From contig PYSS01000018.1 in assembly GCA_003049465.1 (NCBI GenBank), forward strand, positions 314,792 to 378,791: DNA of 64,000 nt, written 5' to 3'. Below, piece by piece: positions 1-14,766 of this stretch. Source of the stretch: Magnaporthiopsis rhizophila (taxonomy: Eukaryota > Ascomycota > Sordariomycetes > Magnaporthales > Magnaporthaceae). Position numbers and translations under genes: made by a program. The stretch's first letter is position 1, and each line of letters starts with the position of its first letter. The notes under the pieces are model-generated. The model was not told the DNA's origin and did no database searches. It saw only the letters and a program-made list of their open reading frames with translations.

Positions 1-3000
1 CCTGCCTAGGTATAGGAAACCGCTTTCGACGAACGCCTCGCTTATTCAGATCAGACACGTGGCAGACGATGGTGGAGGACTGTCCCCTCCAGCGGCTGTA
101 TTTCCTAAACGAGAAGAAGCAGAAAAAAAATATCGCCGTCATACAAATATGAGAGAAAAAAAAAAAAAAGGGACCAGAATGTCATGATACGTGCGCTCAA
201 CCCGGAAACCGCGCATACCAATCCAGGGAAATGCATGGGACGTTCCAGTGGTGATCAACCGCTCATCACAGCGCGCAAAGGGGTGTGGGGTCATGCAGGC
301 GGAGGAATCAGCCCGCAAAGACGCGCAATTCGCAAATGCGACTTGTCTTCCGAGACGGGGAAGAAGCACCGACCAAAAAAAAAAAAAAAAAAAAAAAAAA
401 AAACAGTACAGTACCACTTGGGGAAGCATTCCATCACATCACAGCAGCAAAAAACCGCAATGCCCAGAACTTCCCAGGCGTGCCAGGTGCCAGGGGAAGA
501 AGGAGGGGGCGGCGCATCTTTGGTAGCAGCAAAAAGCCGGTCATTTCCCAGCCGATACCACACTCAGCAAGGCTAAACGTGACATGTAAGTAAATACCAC
601 GGTGCGGCGGATTTCCCTTCCTAGGTAGGTAGGGCAGGTGAGGCTCCCTCGCTTGCTCGGCCGCATCTTGCCGGTGGGAAGGATGCGACCCAAGTCTTGG
701 GTTCGTTCAGCGTCGGCAGTGAGCCGATGGAGATGTGCTTGAACTTGCTCCCTTTTTTTTCTTTTCTTTTCTTTTTTTTTCCTCGACTCTACACCACTTT
801 CCCTTCTATTGATTTGTTTTGTTGCAGCTTTACGGGGAAACATCGACCTGTCTTGCCGTTAGATGTTCAAAAGAGGCCTGAACGCAAATTCTCTAGTTGG
901 TGGGACAGAGAAAACCTGGCTGGATTTCCCCTTGTCAAAGCGTCCACCGATCCGTCTTCGTATTGGTCATGCGTAGATTTCGTATCGCGCGAGCAGGGAA
1001 GCGCCTCTCTTTTCTGTCATTTCTGAGATATTGATGGGCGTCTGGGGCTAGACACACATCGTTTGATACGGAACAAGTCCCGACGCCTGCTTCGCTCTTA
1101 GTTCTCGTCATGTCGTTCAAATGAGAAAAGACAGATATTAGACCTTTGTTCCTGGGGTGGTAAACTGTAAAACCACCGCCTTGGCGACCTTGCCTGCCTG
1201 GGTATCAGCTCTGTCGATCATTTTTGGCGCTTCTCGCCTCCCCCTGCTTCGGCGGGCAAGAAAAGCCGGAAGGCCGCATGTCATTAGCAAAGATACATTT
1301 CGCTCCATGCCTCTTTGGGGCTCGTCTCTATCACATATCGAGGGCATGCTGCAGAGAACCCGGGCGCCCGGAGGCGACCAACACCATCCCCTAGCTCCCC
1401 AATCAGAAGGCAAGGGAGGAATCGAGCTGACCCAACACTGGCTAGCGGGACGATCCTTTCAAATAACGAGGGCGGTGAGGACGAGGAGGAGGAGGATGGC
1501 CGCGTGGACGATTTGTTCAATGGGCTGTTCATTGGCGGACATCAACAGCCGCCCAAGCCGCCGTCTGTACGTTCGCCCATGGACTGGAAAGCACAGTCCA
1601 GGACAGATCTGATCGTGCGAGCCTCCGTATTTCCTCCCCCGACTGTTTGCGTATCCCTATGAAACATCCTGTGGCGCGTCAGTTCTGAGCCTTGTCGTAG
1701 TCTGGCCAAAGTATTTGTCAAGGGAGGGAGGTTTTTGATCCTTTGCCGAGCGCGCGACGTCGGACTGACAGCGAACCCCCGCAAGGCAAACACAACCCCT
1801 GGCGCCGGTGACTTTCCTTTCCTGCTTTTTTTCTTTCTTCCTTTTTTTGCTTTCAACGTATTCTTTCTTTTTGGTTTCAGGCGGTCCTGGTGCCCGAGAC
1901 GGGGCGATTGGCTCGTGCGGGATGGCGACAAAAAGAAGAATAGCAAATATACAGTTAGTACGTAATGGAAGAGGATCGATCACAATCTCAGGGTCCACGT
2001 TAACCAAACTCCGCAGTGTTTCCTCTGTTGCGGGGCATCATTGCGCAGCCGACAAGCTCCTGTAGTTTAGGCCTCAAGAAGGGCGGTGGCATGAATGGTT
2101 CCCTGGGTGCGGATGGAGCGATGTGGAAAAACAAGCACCCAGGGGACGAGTGGGTGGGCTGTTCATCACCTGGCCCCCGTCTGCATCGGCGATTGATGGC
2201 TCGGCTCCTCTCTCTCACCTCCTGGGGCACGACTTGAATGCGCCCGGAGGTACAGTCAGACGGGGCCACCCACTCCAGTGCGTGGAAAAGCCGGGGCAGC
2301 CGCCGCGCCGGCCCTTGCGGCCTGTTGTGCTGCGGCGCTGTCGCCGAGCACACCCTCAGGAGAGGTGCCCTACCCACAAATGTGCCTGGGGAGGCGACAA
2401 AAATGCCAGATTCGGGAGGCAGATTGGGGCGTGGTGTTGGTGTTGGCGTCAATGATACCGGGGGATGCCCATGGATGGGGGGGTGAGATTCCCTGCTCGT
2501 CCAGTCAAGATCGGCCATGTTGTCGCATCCGAATAAAGCGATCGCCCAGCCTGTCATCTCCGCTCGAGGAGGGTGGTGTGGATTTGGCCAAATCAATGCT
2601 GTCAGTGGTTGGGGCAGGGGTGGCTGTCGCGGGGCGCCTGACGCTGGCCGCGTGGACAAGCATAACGCCCCCGGAAAATTGGATGCGGAACACACAAGTT
2701 AATCTATCCGCGAAAATTGTATTCGCGATCACCAGATGGAGGCAGGGGACGGGCAAACGTCATTCATAATCATGGGACAATGAAAGAAGAAAAAAAAAAG
2801 CCTCGGAGAAACTGTGGGGGTTTTGGGGCGTTGTGGAACAAGATCTGAATCTGAGTAACTGCCAGATTGAAATGCGGAAGGTACCGCTGCAAACCGTATC
2901 CATCCGGCAGCATAAGAACGGACAGGACGATGATAGAAGCGAGCACTAACATCAGCTATTGAGGCCCGATTGGCGCTCAAGGGAACATCCCTGCGAGAGA

Positions 3001-6000
3001 GAAGTCGGGGAGATGGAGATCCAAAAGTCACTGGAATTCGGTCTGATTTCTACGACTTTGACCGGATGCCCTGATTCATGGTGATGCAGGCAGCCGGTCT
3101 GGTCTAGTGGCTACCGGTGAGGAATCCTGTTGACCTTTTCTTTTCTTTTTTTTTCTTTTCTTCTTTTTTTCTTCTTCCCCACGCGGGTTGTCCAATACGT
3201 GTCCCCTTACTGCATGCATCCTCTGCGCCTGGCGCCCCCCTCGCATTGAGCAAGAGATGCACATCACAGCCAACGCTGCTGCAACAGCTGATTCTTGGAG
3301 CAGACGTCGTGCTGGTTGGCTGACACGCGAGCCTCTCCTCTCGCTTGATCGGTCGCTTACGGGAATAAGCCTTGCAGAAGGCTTGGGCGACGCATCAGCA
3401 CCAGTTGAGGTCATGGATCGGTCAGACAGCGGCATCCCGTCTGTCTGCCCTGCCATTTGCTTCGAGCGCGATCAACACGTTTTCTCGCCATCTTTCGCTT
3501 TCCCACAGTGAGCAACGGAACACGTGGTGGGACTCCTTTAGAATTAGAGGGGCTTCATTAGTCCCGGTGGCGGGATGCGCGAGTCGTCACCAGCAACGTC
3601 GGGATTGAATCCGCGGCCTCTGACTGGCTCGTAGGAAAAATGAAGAAAATCCCCAGACAAGGTGGAATCCATTTGCCATCATCACGTCGCGCACAATCAC
3701 GAGGCGTCATACTGCCTCACCATGGTTTGTAACCGGCAAATCTGTAAACTTTGCTCCTCCCTTGACCAGGTGCGTTACCAAGAAAAAACTCGCGCTGAAT
3801 GTGATACGTCATATATCGGCGGCAGGCAGAAAAGGCCCAAGGGGGGCTGATCCTTTAGCGCCCATTTTAGGCCGCGTCGTGGCTTGGGACATGGTCGATC
3901 GGTTCAATAACGAAGGGCAACATCGTACGATGGCAGGGGCCTAGAAGAGCCGGAAATTTTCCCTCTGCAGGATGGAGAGGTATTGATGACAGATGGCCGG
4001 CGATGGCGTTTGAACACGCTGCCACCGCCAGCATTCCTGGATGGAAGGATTCGCTCGTTCATGCTGGGCGATAGGCGACCCACTTGTTTTCCGGGGAGTT
4101 GACCATAATCTCGTTGGCCGGTCGGCCCGGGTCGACAGGACGGCTTCTCCATTCTATGACCGCATCGAGGCTTTTGCTTTTCATGAGATGGGCCAAGTAA
4201 CCCTCCCTTCGCTCCGCCCTTCATGCTTTGCCGCACCAGCGGTGTGCTTCCTATTGCAGAAGCCGCGTCAGGCGGGCGCTGTTTATTTTTAACCCGCCGC
4301 AGGCCGCCAAGCCGTCCGCGGCAGCCTGGCAGCGAGTTCCGCCGCTCAGATCTGGCCGACCCCGATGGCGTCCCTTCCTACTCCATCGATGGCCCCCAAT
4401 ACGACGAGGCCATGGCCCTCTGCCGCAGCAGGTTTTGCCCCGTCCTCGAGCGATGCGTGCTGCAAGAGAGCGGGCTCTGGCGCTCGCTTGTGGGAACCCG
4501 GAACGCTGGGAGAGGTATCCACTTTTTTTGGGGGAGCCAACCAACGCCAAAGGAGGGGAAGGGAGAGCTGTTAGGTGACGTGCGGCGGCAAGTTTGACGG
4601 CCGTTGAAGGAAGGAAAGAAAAGAGAGCTGAACGGCATGGCTGGCGGGGTGTGCTTCGCTCAGGGCACACACACGGCAGGCTGAGGATGGGGTTGATCGC
4701 CGATAACAGCACAGGTTGCGAGACTTTGTTACCCCTTCTACGCCTTCCTTATGCGGATAGACGCACACGCATACATGGGCACCGACAACTGCAGTGCAGA
4801 TGGAGACACCAGGGCCTGGTTCCATGGTTGAGCTCGATTGAACACGAGGCAGCAGCAGATTTTTCTTCCATTTCCCCTGCCAACATGGCAGCCTGGCGGG
4901 AATCGGTAGACGGGGCCGGGGGCACCACATTGGGCATCATTGATCGCTCGGTTACGACCCCACCCACACTTCCATCCTTTCCCCCCCTGTGCCCAGGCGA
5001 CCGACACCACCACGGACCCATCCACCGGCGGCGGACGTTTACTCCCGCCGCCATCCGGCCCTTAGGTTTCCTTTCACCGCATCTCCTCCCTTAATCCGTT
5101 TGGTTATGGCGCTAAACCGCCCAGAACGACCGGGGTCCACATGGCCAGCTGAATGACATGTTTCCAAGCAGGCGAGCTAGAAGAGCACGGTCAACGGAAA
5201 GCGCGGGCTGGACGGCGACTACAGCAGAGTAGCACCTGGGGACAGTCGAACCCACCACGTGCAAAAGACAAAACAAGTATACCACGAGTCGTAGGGCATA
5301 AAATGGGAGGCGAAATCACGTATCGAATGTGCAAATGGTTCGAAACGGAACCACGGTCGGTCGAGTGGACGACATAATGCGCGATGCAACGGCCATCCCA
5401 CTGATACTGATTTGCCCTTTTGTGTCATCATGGCGTGCGTGAACGGTCTCCCATAGGAGGCGTACACGCTTGCACCCACCCCACTGTAGGGCTCCTTCCT
5501 CCCCTTTTTTATATGGAGCAGCCGAAGTCAAATAAACTACGCTCGCCGAAAAGACCGAAGAAAAAAAACGGAAAGAAAGAAAGAGGGAGACAGATATTCC
5601 AAAATACGGCCGGGGTGTCATGTCATGGCCCCGGTCCCAGGCGCGCCATGCTATAGACTGCCCACCACGGGTGACCGGATGCTGTCCCCGACTCCCCACT
5701 GGCGATGGACCGGTGGCGGCGAGGAGCGGAGAAACTGGCTGGAGGACAGGTTTCCCATGACCGGTACCGAGCTACCCTTGATTCTTTATCTATTGTTTTA
5801 TCTGGCTCAATCACATTTAATCTTGAGATGCTTTACGCGTGTGTGGATCCGGGCTGGCGGAGAAAAAAAAAAAAAAAAAAGAAAAAAAGGAAAAGAGCCA
5901 GTCGTGAGGGGTGAGTGGGACTGCAAGATAATCAAGATTGAGCGTTCGGGCTGCTTTCTTTCGTGCTTCTCTTTTCGTTGGACGTGAAGACGGGCGGAGC

Positions 6001-6844
6001 CTTGGGCTTGTAATACAGTAAACTTTCTGGGTACCTAGAGAAAATGGAGAAAATGGAGAAAATGGCCGTTCTTCACTTCATGCACGTGTCCGTCGGCCAA
6101 GTACAGGGCCAAGGCCGCACGGGGGAGATTGAATAGAAGCATTATCGGCAGTGACGGGCAGACGTGTACTCCGATGGTCGGTTCAACACGGGCGGGCCGG
6201 GAGACGCAAACGGCGGGTTGTTCTTCCTGCATACACAAAGAGAAAAAAAAAAAAATTCCCTGGTTCAGCATCAGCAGCATGAACATGAAATGCTAAGATG
6301 AGGCAGAAAATCGCCGAGAGATCTTGGTCCACCATGCAAAACCCTCCAAACCGATCTAAATGCCGATTGGGAATGGCAAAAAAGACTTGGCTTTTGAACC
6401 TGACACACGAGGGCGAGGATCGGCTGGCTAGTCGGCATGCCCCAACCGCCCTTTGCGTGACCAGGTGTTTCCCACGAGCCCTGCAGACTGCTGTTGTGAG
6501 CGGGAGAGCTGCTTGCTGCAGTGCCCGCGTGCGCGTCGGGCTTTACGTCGCGATCTTTGTCCTCCCTTCTAGTCTAGAGACAAGGGGGAAGTGGCGCATT
6601 TCGTGTGTTTGGCCCGTGTCACGCTGGGTGGCGGTTAGTCTCTCGAAGCAGCTTCCGAGTGTTATACACCGTGCCACCTCGGTGTGAGGGGAAAGACGGG
6701 GCGGATATTTTCCCTCCCGACCCGTAGATATTTTATTTTATTCGGCTATTGTTCTTTGGGTAAAATGCATGCATCCGCCTCCTGTTACGACCTTTACCGT
6801 CTGTACACCGCAGATCTGTCTGCCCATCCAAACACGTTGGGGGG

Positions 6845-6850
<6 letters not shown>

Positions 6851-6930
<80 letters not shown>
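6851..6930. repeat. (AG)n microsatellite
   Basis: An uninterrupted run of about 40 AG dinucleotides lies in the gene-free tract. In translation it gives only Arg-Glu repeats, so the open frames crossing it are artefacts. Confidence 0.97.
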
Positions 6931-6933
<3 letters not shown>

Positions 6934-9900
6934 AGCGTTGGGAAAGATGGGTGGGTGGTAGGGAGGTGATGGTATTAGAAATCACCCGCATAACGTTGAT
7001 ACATGATCGGGATCAAACACGATCCGGCTCCGGGCACCGACCGACACAGCAAGAAAAGAAGAAAATAAGGAAAAAGAAAGCAATCATCAGATGCGACGGC
7101 GGTTTGCGAACGTGCGTCATCGTCCACGACGACATCGCTAAGCATACCAGATTGGGCAAGCACCACGTCGTCGTCCTCCACAGATCTACGTGTTTGAATC
7201 GCGCAGGGCTCAGCCGCATCGCCGACTAGCGGGCAAATGTGTTGCAGATAGAAAGAGTGAAAAAAAAGAAAATTGCAGCGACCAGGGGGAGGTCATCGTC
7301 GTCGTTCGGCCTCGGAAAACGCGGGGAAATGGCCGGCGCCGCGACCAAGGACGACCCCTGGGGGAGCCAGCAGCAAAAAAAAAAAAAAAACGCACGGGCC
7401 CTTGGCAGCCTTGCATTGATCTCACGGGCAGCTAGGCGCCTCAGTGGGAAACGGGGGTGTCCCCGCGCTGAAAGCCATTGCCTCCTCCAAAGGCAAGGCG
7501 TCATGTCCCTGTTCTCTTGTCACCCCGCCATCCGAACGGCTCTTTTGTGTTTCCCCAGGGACCGCATTTGCCCGGCCACCACCACCCCTGATTCATTGCA
7601 TTCATTGCAGGCATGTGCCGCCTCGACGAGCTGCCAGTGTCAAAAGAGCTCAATTGGAGAGGCGCGGGAATCGCTGTCTCCGCCTGGGTGCTTGGACGGT
7701 AGCCGGGGGTCTGCGTCTTTTTTCTTTTTTTTTTTTCTTCGAAGCTCCCTTTCTTTCTTTTCTTTTTGTTTCTGTTATATTTGCCGAATTCTTTGGTAGA
7801 AGCAAAAGGCGAAACAAGGCGAATAGCAAGGCAGGCATCATGGATGCAAGTAAGCTGACATGCAAACTGAAAGAGATTGGATGGAGGGATGGGACTCCGA
7901 CCAGGCAAGGGCAGTAAGCAGATCGCGGGATCTCGATCTTGCAAAATAGAAAATCCAAATAGAAAATAAAGTGGGATTATCGTTTTTAACGGGGGGCAGC
8001 CCGTCACAGATACAAAAGATGGACGTGTTTTTCCCTGCTGCCCGCACCCGTCTCGCGCCGGGCGTACGACGTCGAGGATTTTTGCTGTTTTCTGACGACT
8101 CGTGTTTAACAAAATGCACGTTTCCTTTTGTCTTTCGCTTTCGAGACTTTCCTTCCACTTCCCGCGGTCTTGTATGCCGAACGGGCATGTCCACGGGCGG
8201 GTGGTGGTGGTGGATGCAAGTTTTGCTTGGCTCTTGGGAGGTAGCACTGCGGATGGTCGATCTGGAATGGGGGGAGGGGGACCTGGTCGCCCAATCGCGT
8301 CAGGCTAACAAATCTCGGTCGTCGCTCGTCTGTTTTCATCGGCCCGCCCCGATCTCATCGCCATCTAAACTGCAGCCCCCCTGGTCGACCTGCCCGCGTT
8401 TCTTTCTGTTCTGTTCTTTCGTCTAGCTTCCCTCGTCGAAGCAGGCTGGACGCACCATTTTTTTTTTCCTTTCTTGCTGGCTGTTTTAAACCTATCGTGC
8501 GTGTCTACCTATGCATATTTCGGCACCGGAAGGAAAGAAGCAGAGAAAAAAAAAGGCTCAGTCTAGGTTGTGTAACTCAGGCCATGGTAGGGACTACAAA
8601 ACACAGCCCCTTGTTGCTGTGTGCGGAATTACACAGTACGCACGGCATACGTCTTACCTTTTATCCGTCTGCCCCCCACTTTCACGTCCGGCCTGTTTGT
8701 TGGTTTATGTGATTCTCAGTCATCGTAGATTGCCTGTGGGCGCGTATGGTCTGCCCTATGTAGCAGGGGGCCGTGCCCGGAGACAAGCCTCTTTCTAACC
8801 AGGGGATCGGCGGTTCGATCGTCGCCTTCAGGGTGTTCTGTCCATTCTCGACCTCGTATTTCCCTTTGTGGGATCTCCCTGCTGATGCACGGTCATGAAT
8901 ATCGGTCAGGCAGGGACGGTGGTATTACGGAGCACCTGGGTGCGGTGGGCATTGTGAAGCTGCTTTGCGCGGCACAAACGAAAACTCAAATGCGCGCGGC
9001 GAGGTTGCGCCAACCAGGGATTGAGTTTCGTTGGTTCCCTCGCTTTGTTTGCTTCCCCCATTTGCCGACGCCTTTGCCGCATCGGAAACACAATCGACCT
9101 GGGCGACAGCTCGGAGCCACACCTAGTGTCTGTGTTTGCCAGGAACTCGCACAAAGAGAGAGAAAAAGGGCCAGACAGATTCCAGCTCGCCTCGTCTCGC
9201 CCACGCACCTCTCGTTCTTGTTTTGAGACTTTAAGCTTTTATTCATTCGTCTCTTGTGGCGTGGAATGGAATGTAGCCGGACAAACGGGAAAAGGACGAA
9301 AAAGAAGGGCAAGATTTGGCGGGGCGGTCCATGCCTTGTGCTTCCATCCAATCGCTTATTCGGCAGAAGTGATTCCATGAGGGAGACGACATTCCACCTG
9401 CAATCTTGCAGGCATGGGGGGTGCGCGGGAGGTTGCTGCTAAATTCAGCACACAGGAGCGACTTGGCACTCACGACAGCGTACCACACCACTGCTGCAAC
9501 CGCCACGCCCCAAGAACGACCGTCTCTGCATGTCAACTGGGGGCCTTTCCATTCTCTGGGCCCATCGGATCTGTCCTTCAATGTTGGTACGACCCATCGG
9601 ACCGGACCAAGTGGGCCCTAGCATGTCCAATCTGGACGCACCATGAATCACCACTTTGGCTGCTGGTCGGGGAGGCTGGCAGCCCGCCTTTTCGTTCACG
9701 GTCGAGATTTGCCGCCCGCACCCTCAGCAAGGGTCCCTGTCGCTGGACGTGGAGGCACCTGACCTGACGGGCGGTAGGCCGTGCGTCTGCACCCCCGGGC
9801 GATTGCAAGCGATGTTGCGTCCGCCATCTACGAAAACGACCGATGATCGCCCTGTTTCAATACTGGCTTCGGCTGGATGCCTTCCACTTGCACAAGGGGT

Positions 9901-12831
9901 AAGGGGAACCCTGCCGACCGACCCCATCTATGGCTTTATCTCGACCGAGGCCGAGACGAACCTTGTTTAGCCGTCGACCATTTTATTGGAATTGACCATG
10001 AACAAGGCGAGCAGAAACAAACAAATAAACGGGCGGTTTTGGCCAACTCGGAAAGCGGGGGCTGCAAAACTCGTGCATGGCCGCCTTTTTAGCTCTAGCT
10101 TTTTCCTACCTGCCCTGCCTTGGTGGTGCTCCGTCGAGTTAGCTTCGTAACGGTCTCGGTCATTCCCGCGCAGCCATGTTCGCGTCCCTGGCACGCGCGT
10201 CCCGTCTCTCTGACAGCGGCAGTGGGCTGTCCAAGTCCACCGCCGTTGGGGACGGAGCGGAGAGAGGGGCGGGAGACGACACCGGAAATTTTGTTCCCTT
10301 GGGCCAGCCTGACATGCATTCCACAAATTGTGTGTGTGTGCAACACCTGGGCAGGGGTTGCGGGGAACGAAATTGACGTTGCTTCCTCCAAGAGGAACGT
10401 TGGATGGGAGCCTGCCCGCCCCGTTTCCGCCCTGTGCTTTTCTGTCAGCTGCCCTCTCTACTTTCTCCCTTCACACACTCTCTCCCTTCGTCTTGTGTGT
10501 TTCTGGGGTGTCGCCCGCCGCGCCAGGACCCTGGCGTGTTTTAAGCGATGGTGTGTATGGTTGAAGGAGGGAAATTCCCCGATCGGCCATGTGGGTTTTC
10601 TGGACCCAGGTGGTATTTCGCCCACTTATCTGTGGTGATCTCGCAGGAAACATTTGGCCCAACCGACTCAATTGATGTGCGGTACTTGGGCCGGTGCTAC
10701 GCCCAAAAAAGGGACGAGATCCTTTCGATTTCCAGCATCGCCACTGGCCTCGGGTGTATTCTACCGTGACCTTCGGTGAGTCGAATTGACGCCTTTTTCC
10801 TCTGGTTTGTTTTATAAGCTTAACCGGTTTCAGAAGCAATATCAAAGCTGGCTACCTACCTACCTAGGTAAGGTACACATGCCATTCATAATCTGTACAA
10901 AAAGAGGGATTAAAAATGGCCTCAAAAAAAAAAAAGCATTTCCGCTCACCCGAGAACATGCGCTAGGCCCAGAAAGGCAATGATCTCCACAGGCTCGGGT
11001 GAGACTGATTGCATGCATGGCTTTTCATTCCACACCACAACCACTGCCACCACACCCTTCCCAAAACCAAAGCGCCATTCATCGATCTTGGCTGGGTTGA
11101 GCCAGAAAGTGGTGCCATTTTTGACGCCTTCTCGAGCGCAAGCACACGCTCTGGACGCATTAGGAGATCGTGAACCCTGTTTGGCCTCACACACCCTTGT
11201 CAGCCGGCCTTTTTTTTGCCTTGCTGCCACCATTCCTATCTTTTCCCAAGAAGCGAGAAGTGCCAATCCACCATCCCCTAATGACAGGGGGAAAAATTGT
11301 ATAACCAAAGATCTGCCACGTCCACACCCCCATGCACTGAGCCAGCCAATCGCCAGGACCTTGCCGATGCTTACATATGGAGCGTCGTCGCAAGGAGGGC
11401 AAAATCTCAAGATCTGCTGAATCGGCGAACAAATTAGTCCATCGTGCAAGCGGGCATTCGAAATTCGTCCCCACCCCGCCCTCCGATCCCTCCCTTTTCT
11501 GTCCCCTTCTCCCTCTCCTCGTCTGATCTTGCAGCCCCCATGAACCAGTCGGGAAGCGATGCGGACCCGGGGGCGAAGGGGAAATATCATGCTGCACAAC
11601 CAACGCGCAAATATTGATGTCACAAGGCAGAATATCCCTGGCGGTCTTTTTCCGCCGAAGGGATACACCACAGCGTGCGTGCGTTGGCGGTCTGGATGGG
11701 TCTGGGCGCTTGGACGGGTTGCGCGCTTTTGTCTCAACGATCGTCCCCGTTACAAGGGGGCTTGGCTTGGGCTTTGGTGCTGAGTGGCTGCGGTGACCAG
11801 CGGCACCAGTGAGCCAGCTGAAAGCACAAGGCGGTGGTTGGTCGGTTGGTTGATCGGTTGGTCGGCTGGCTGGCTGGCTGACTGGTGGACTAGGGTACAA
11901 GAACGGTCATAGCACACGGCAACGAGATGGAGAGGAGACCGAAGTTAGAGAGCAGTGTGGGAGGAGGGGATTTGTCAGGCGCATGCATGCAAAAGCAAGG
12001 GCCTCTCTTCTCGGAGTCTGGTCCGACGTGCCTCGACAGCAGTCTGCTCGGCAGGCAACACAACACAACCTACCTTGAATAAGCAAGCAGGTGCCAGGGG
12101 TCAGTCTTAACTAAATTGGTATTCCTCCCTCTCCCTATCTCCCCCCGCGGAAACCGGGCAAAGCAGGCAAGGACGTAGAAAAGAAGAAGAACAAGGGGGG
12201 GGAAAAGCAAAGAAGGTCAGAACTCATGCAGTCCACGCGCGTGTAGCGGCTGACGGTATTTGCTCGTCGTGCGGGCAGGAATTAAGGGATGGATCGGATG
12301 AACAGTACGGGCCTATTTGCACGCGGGTTTGATGGACCGCGTGCGCGTCCGTGTGTGCCCTCTTGGCTTCCGTGGACACTGGCCTGTTTGGCATGGAACC
12401 AAAACGGAGGCATGTACGCGCCTCTTTTTTCTTTTTTTTCTTTCTTTTTTTCTTCGTTCCCGGGATACACTGGCGAGACGGAGGTCGCATGACAGGCTAG
12501 GTCTGCGCAGCCCGCAACCGGGCAAAGCGGGCGCGGGGTGGCTGGCTGCATTCTGCAGGAGTCTGGCGCCAAGAGGGGAATGAGAACCGGAAAAAGGGCT
12601 CGAGAGTATGACAGGTAAGAAAAAAAGAAAGAAGAAAAAAAAAACAAAAATGGCAACAGGTACATATAATAAAATTAAACAAAAACCAATCTCTGCTCGT
12701 GTATCTCTCAGATCTGTGCTGCCCTTGCTGGGCCACTAGCACGTTGCGCTGTGCCCCTTCAAGGGGTGCCCTTGTTGGTGTTGAAAATGCAAGGCCACTC
12801 ACTGTATGGGAAACTCTGGTAGATGAGGCCA

Positions 12832-12893
12832 CACACAAGCACACGTACACACGCTCACACACACACACGCTCACACACACACACACATACACC
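12832..12893. repeat. Imperfect (CA)n microsatellite
   Basis: CA/ACAC runs are interrupted by short GT, GC and AT spacers. They lie just before a block of poly(A) tracts separated by single cytosines at about 13,010-13,064. Confidence 0.85.
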
Positions 12894-13786
12894 CACCATG
12901 GCCAATAGTGTCTGGTTGGCGGGCCTGAATGGCGGTGGTGGCTGTGGTTGCGCCGCTACACCGTCTGTCCGATGCGATCAGGCCGTGATGCTTCCAGGAA
13001 ATGGCACGAAAAAAAAAAAAAACAAAAAAAAAAAAAAAAACAAAAAAAACCAAAAAAAAAAAAACGCTGCGGTCGGCCGGCGGGACGAAGACACGGCCAC
13101 CAAAGGGAGGGCGGGGATTGGACGTGGTAACGCTGTGTGCACCGCGCGTGTGTGGGTGTACGTGCTGTCCCGTCTTGTACGTGTAAGAGAAAATGGTGAC
13201 CATGCCGGCTACGGTTTAGTCAACTGCGCTACAGTCTACACTCACTATAATAGTTGATCGACGATCTTTTTATTTTAGACGCAGTTTTGAAGGCCGATGG
13301 GCGTGTGTACATGGGACGGTATCGTGGCAGAAGAGAGAGGAGGTGGGCGGTAGTGAACCCGCATTATTGTCTTCTTCTTCTTCATCTCCTTCATTTGCTT
13401 TCTCTAGACGCCCAATCGCGGGTTTGTTCCGCAGGCTGTTGCGGTGCACAAGAAAGAGGCTGGCTGTACTTCTTTTTCCCTTGTATTCCCTCACCTTTTT
13501 TCTTGTCAGTTGGCGGGCCAGGCACACGCCCCTCCCTGAAAGTTCCCACGCCTGTCGATCTGGGCTGGCCTCATCTGGTGCACGGGAATCTGGGCTGCGC
13601 CCCAAGGACGCAGGCTAAACCTCCCCAGCCAGACAGCGTCCCTGGGTAACCTGGGGTTTCCCTCCTTGGTCACACCGAGATGCATGTGCATCCGGACCTT
13701 GTCCCTGTTGTCCTGTGTCCCGTACCTGTCTCCTCTGCCTCTTCTTCTTTTTCCCTCCCACGCCCCTCCCCCCTTGTCCCTCGTCC

Positions 13787-13788
<2 letters not shown>

Positions 13789-13823
<35 letters not shown>

Positions 13824-13824
13824 C
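13789..13824. repeat. (CTGC)n tetranucleotide repeat
   Basis: Nine perfect CTGC units sit in a C/T-rich stretch of the gene-free tract. No coding context is visible. Confidence 0.95.
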
Positions 13825-14692
13825 CCCATGTCCCTTGCTCGCTCCACTCGGCGTCCCTGCCTGGCCCTGGATGTTCCCACTGGAAATGCCAATCTGGACA
13901 ATATCGAGCTCGACTCAAAACCAGCTCTTCCCAGCGCCCGCTCCACAGGCCTTGTTTTTCGGGACCCGGCCTTGCTCTTTTCAGGTGGTGCTGCTCTCCT
14001 ATCTCGGCCACGGGGCTCGTTCATATCGTTGGTGTCGCCCTTTTTTCTGCCGTCATGGTGCTTTGGGATTTCCGTGCCTTACCCTTCCCCTCCCTTGTCT
14101 TTTATATCCTTTTTTTATTTATTCTAATATTGTTCTTTCTTTTTTATTTTCAATGAATTAATAATCTTCCACCGCTCTCTGACCGTCCTGATCTGCTCGC
14201 ACCTCCCCTGAACCGCCGCCACCACGCTAACCAGGCTGCCTGGTTGTCTGTCGCACCACTCACGCGCATCGCACAGCACAAGAAAGCTAGGTACCTACCA
14301 GCTACTAAGCCAAGCTCTGTGTCGTTTTGTGCAGCGTATACGTGCTTCTTCTGTGCTGCATTCAGCTTCGAGCGTCTCTTGTATCGACTATTTTCCCCTT
14401 GGGCTCTTGCGGAATCGAGGCTACTGCGAGGCCCAACCAAAAAAAAAAAAAAAAAAAAGAGGACGATCCGCGAGCAGGAAACAACGCCTGCGGGAAGACG
14501 GCTATTTTCACCGAGCGTTTTCGCTAGCCTGCGTTGGAGGATACCTGAACTTGACCAGCAGCAGCAGCAGTCCGCGGACCCGAGCTCCATCCCACCATCC
14601 ACGTTGCGACCGATGCAGTCTCTCCCTGGCGCCGTCGACTCGCCAATTCAGCATCTCCGTCGCAGAAACACACGCCTCTAGAGAGCCAGCAG

Positions 14693-14697
14693 ACACA

Positions 14698-14764
<67 letters not shown>
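14693..14764. repeat. (AC)n microsatellite
   Basis: A run of about 36 AC dinucleotides with one AT interruption, about 1.3 kb upstream of the GATA-factor start codon. If the transcript leader is long it could lie close to the promoter; this cannot be decided from sequence. Confidence 0.95.

Positions 14765-14766
<2 letters not shown>

Noticed and set aside
2000..2695. 231-residue open frame on the minus strand
   Set aside because: Pro/Arg/His-rich, no family resemblance, overlapping equally long frames on the other strand.
8785..8830. tRNA-like anticodon and T-arm sequence (CCTCTTTCTAACCAGGGG...GGTTCGATCG)
   Set aside because: Both loops have eight instead of seven bases in the best pairing, and no matching acceptor stem or D arm could be found upstream. 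At most a tRNA relic.
10946..11737. 263-residue open frame on the minus strand
   Set aside because: Arg/Gly/Ser-rich mixture with no domain, no conserved block and no codon pattern; typical of chance frames in GC-rich non-coding DNA.
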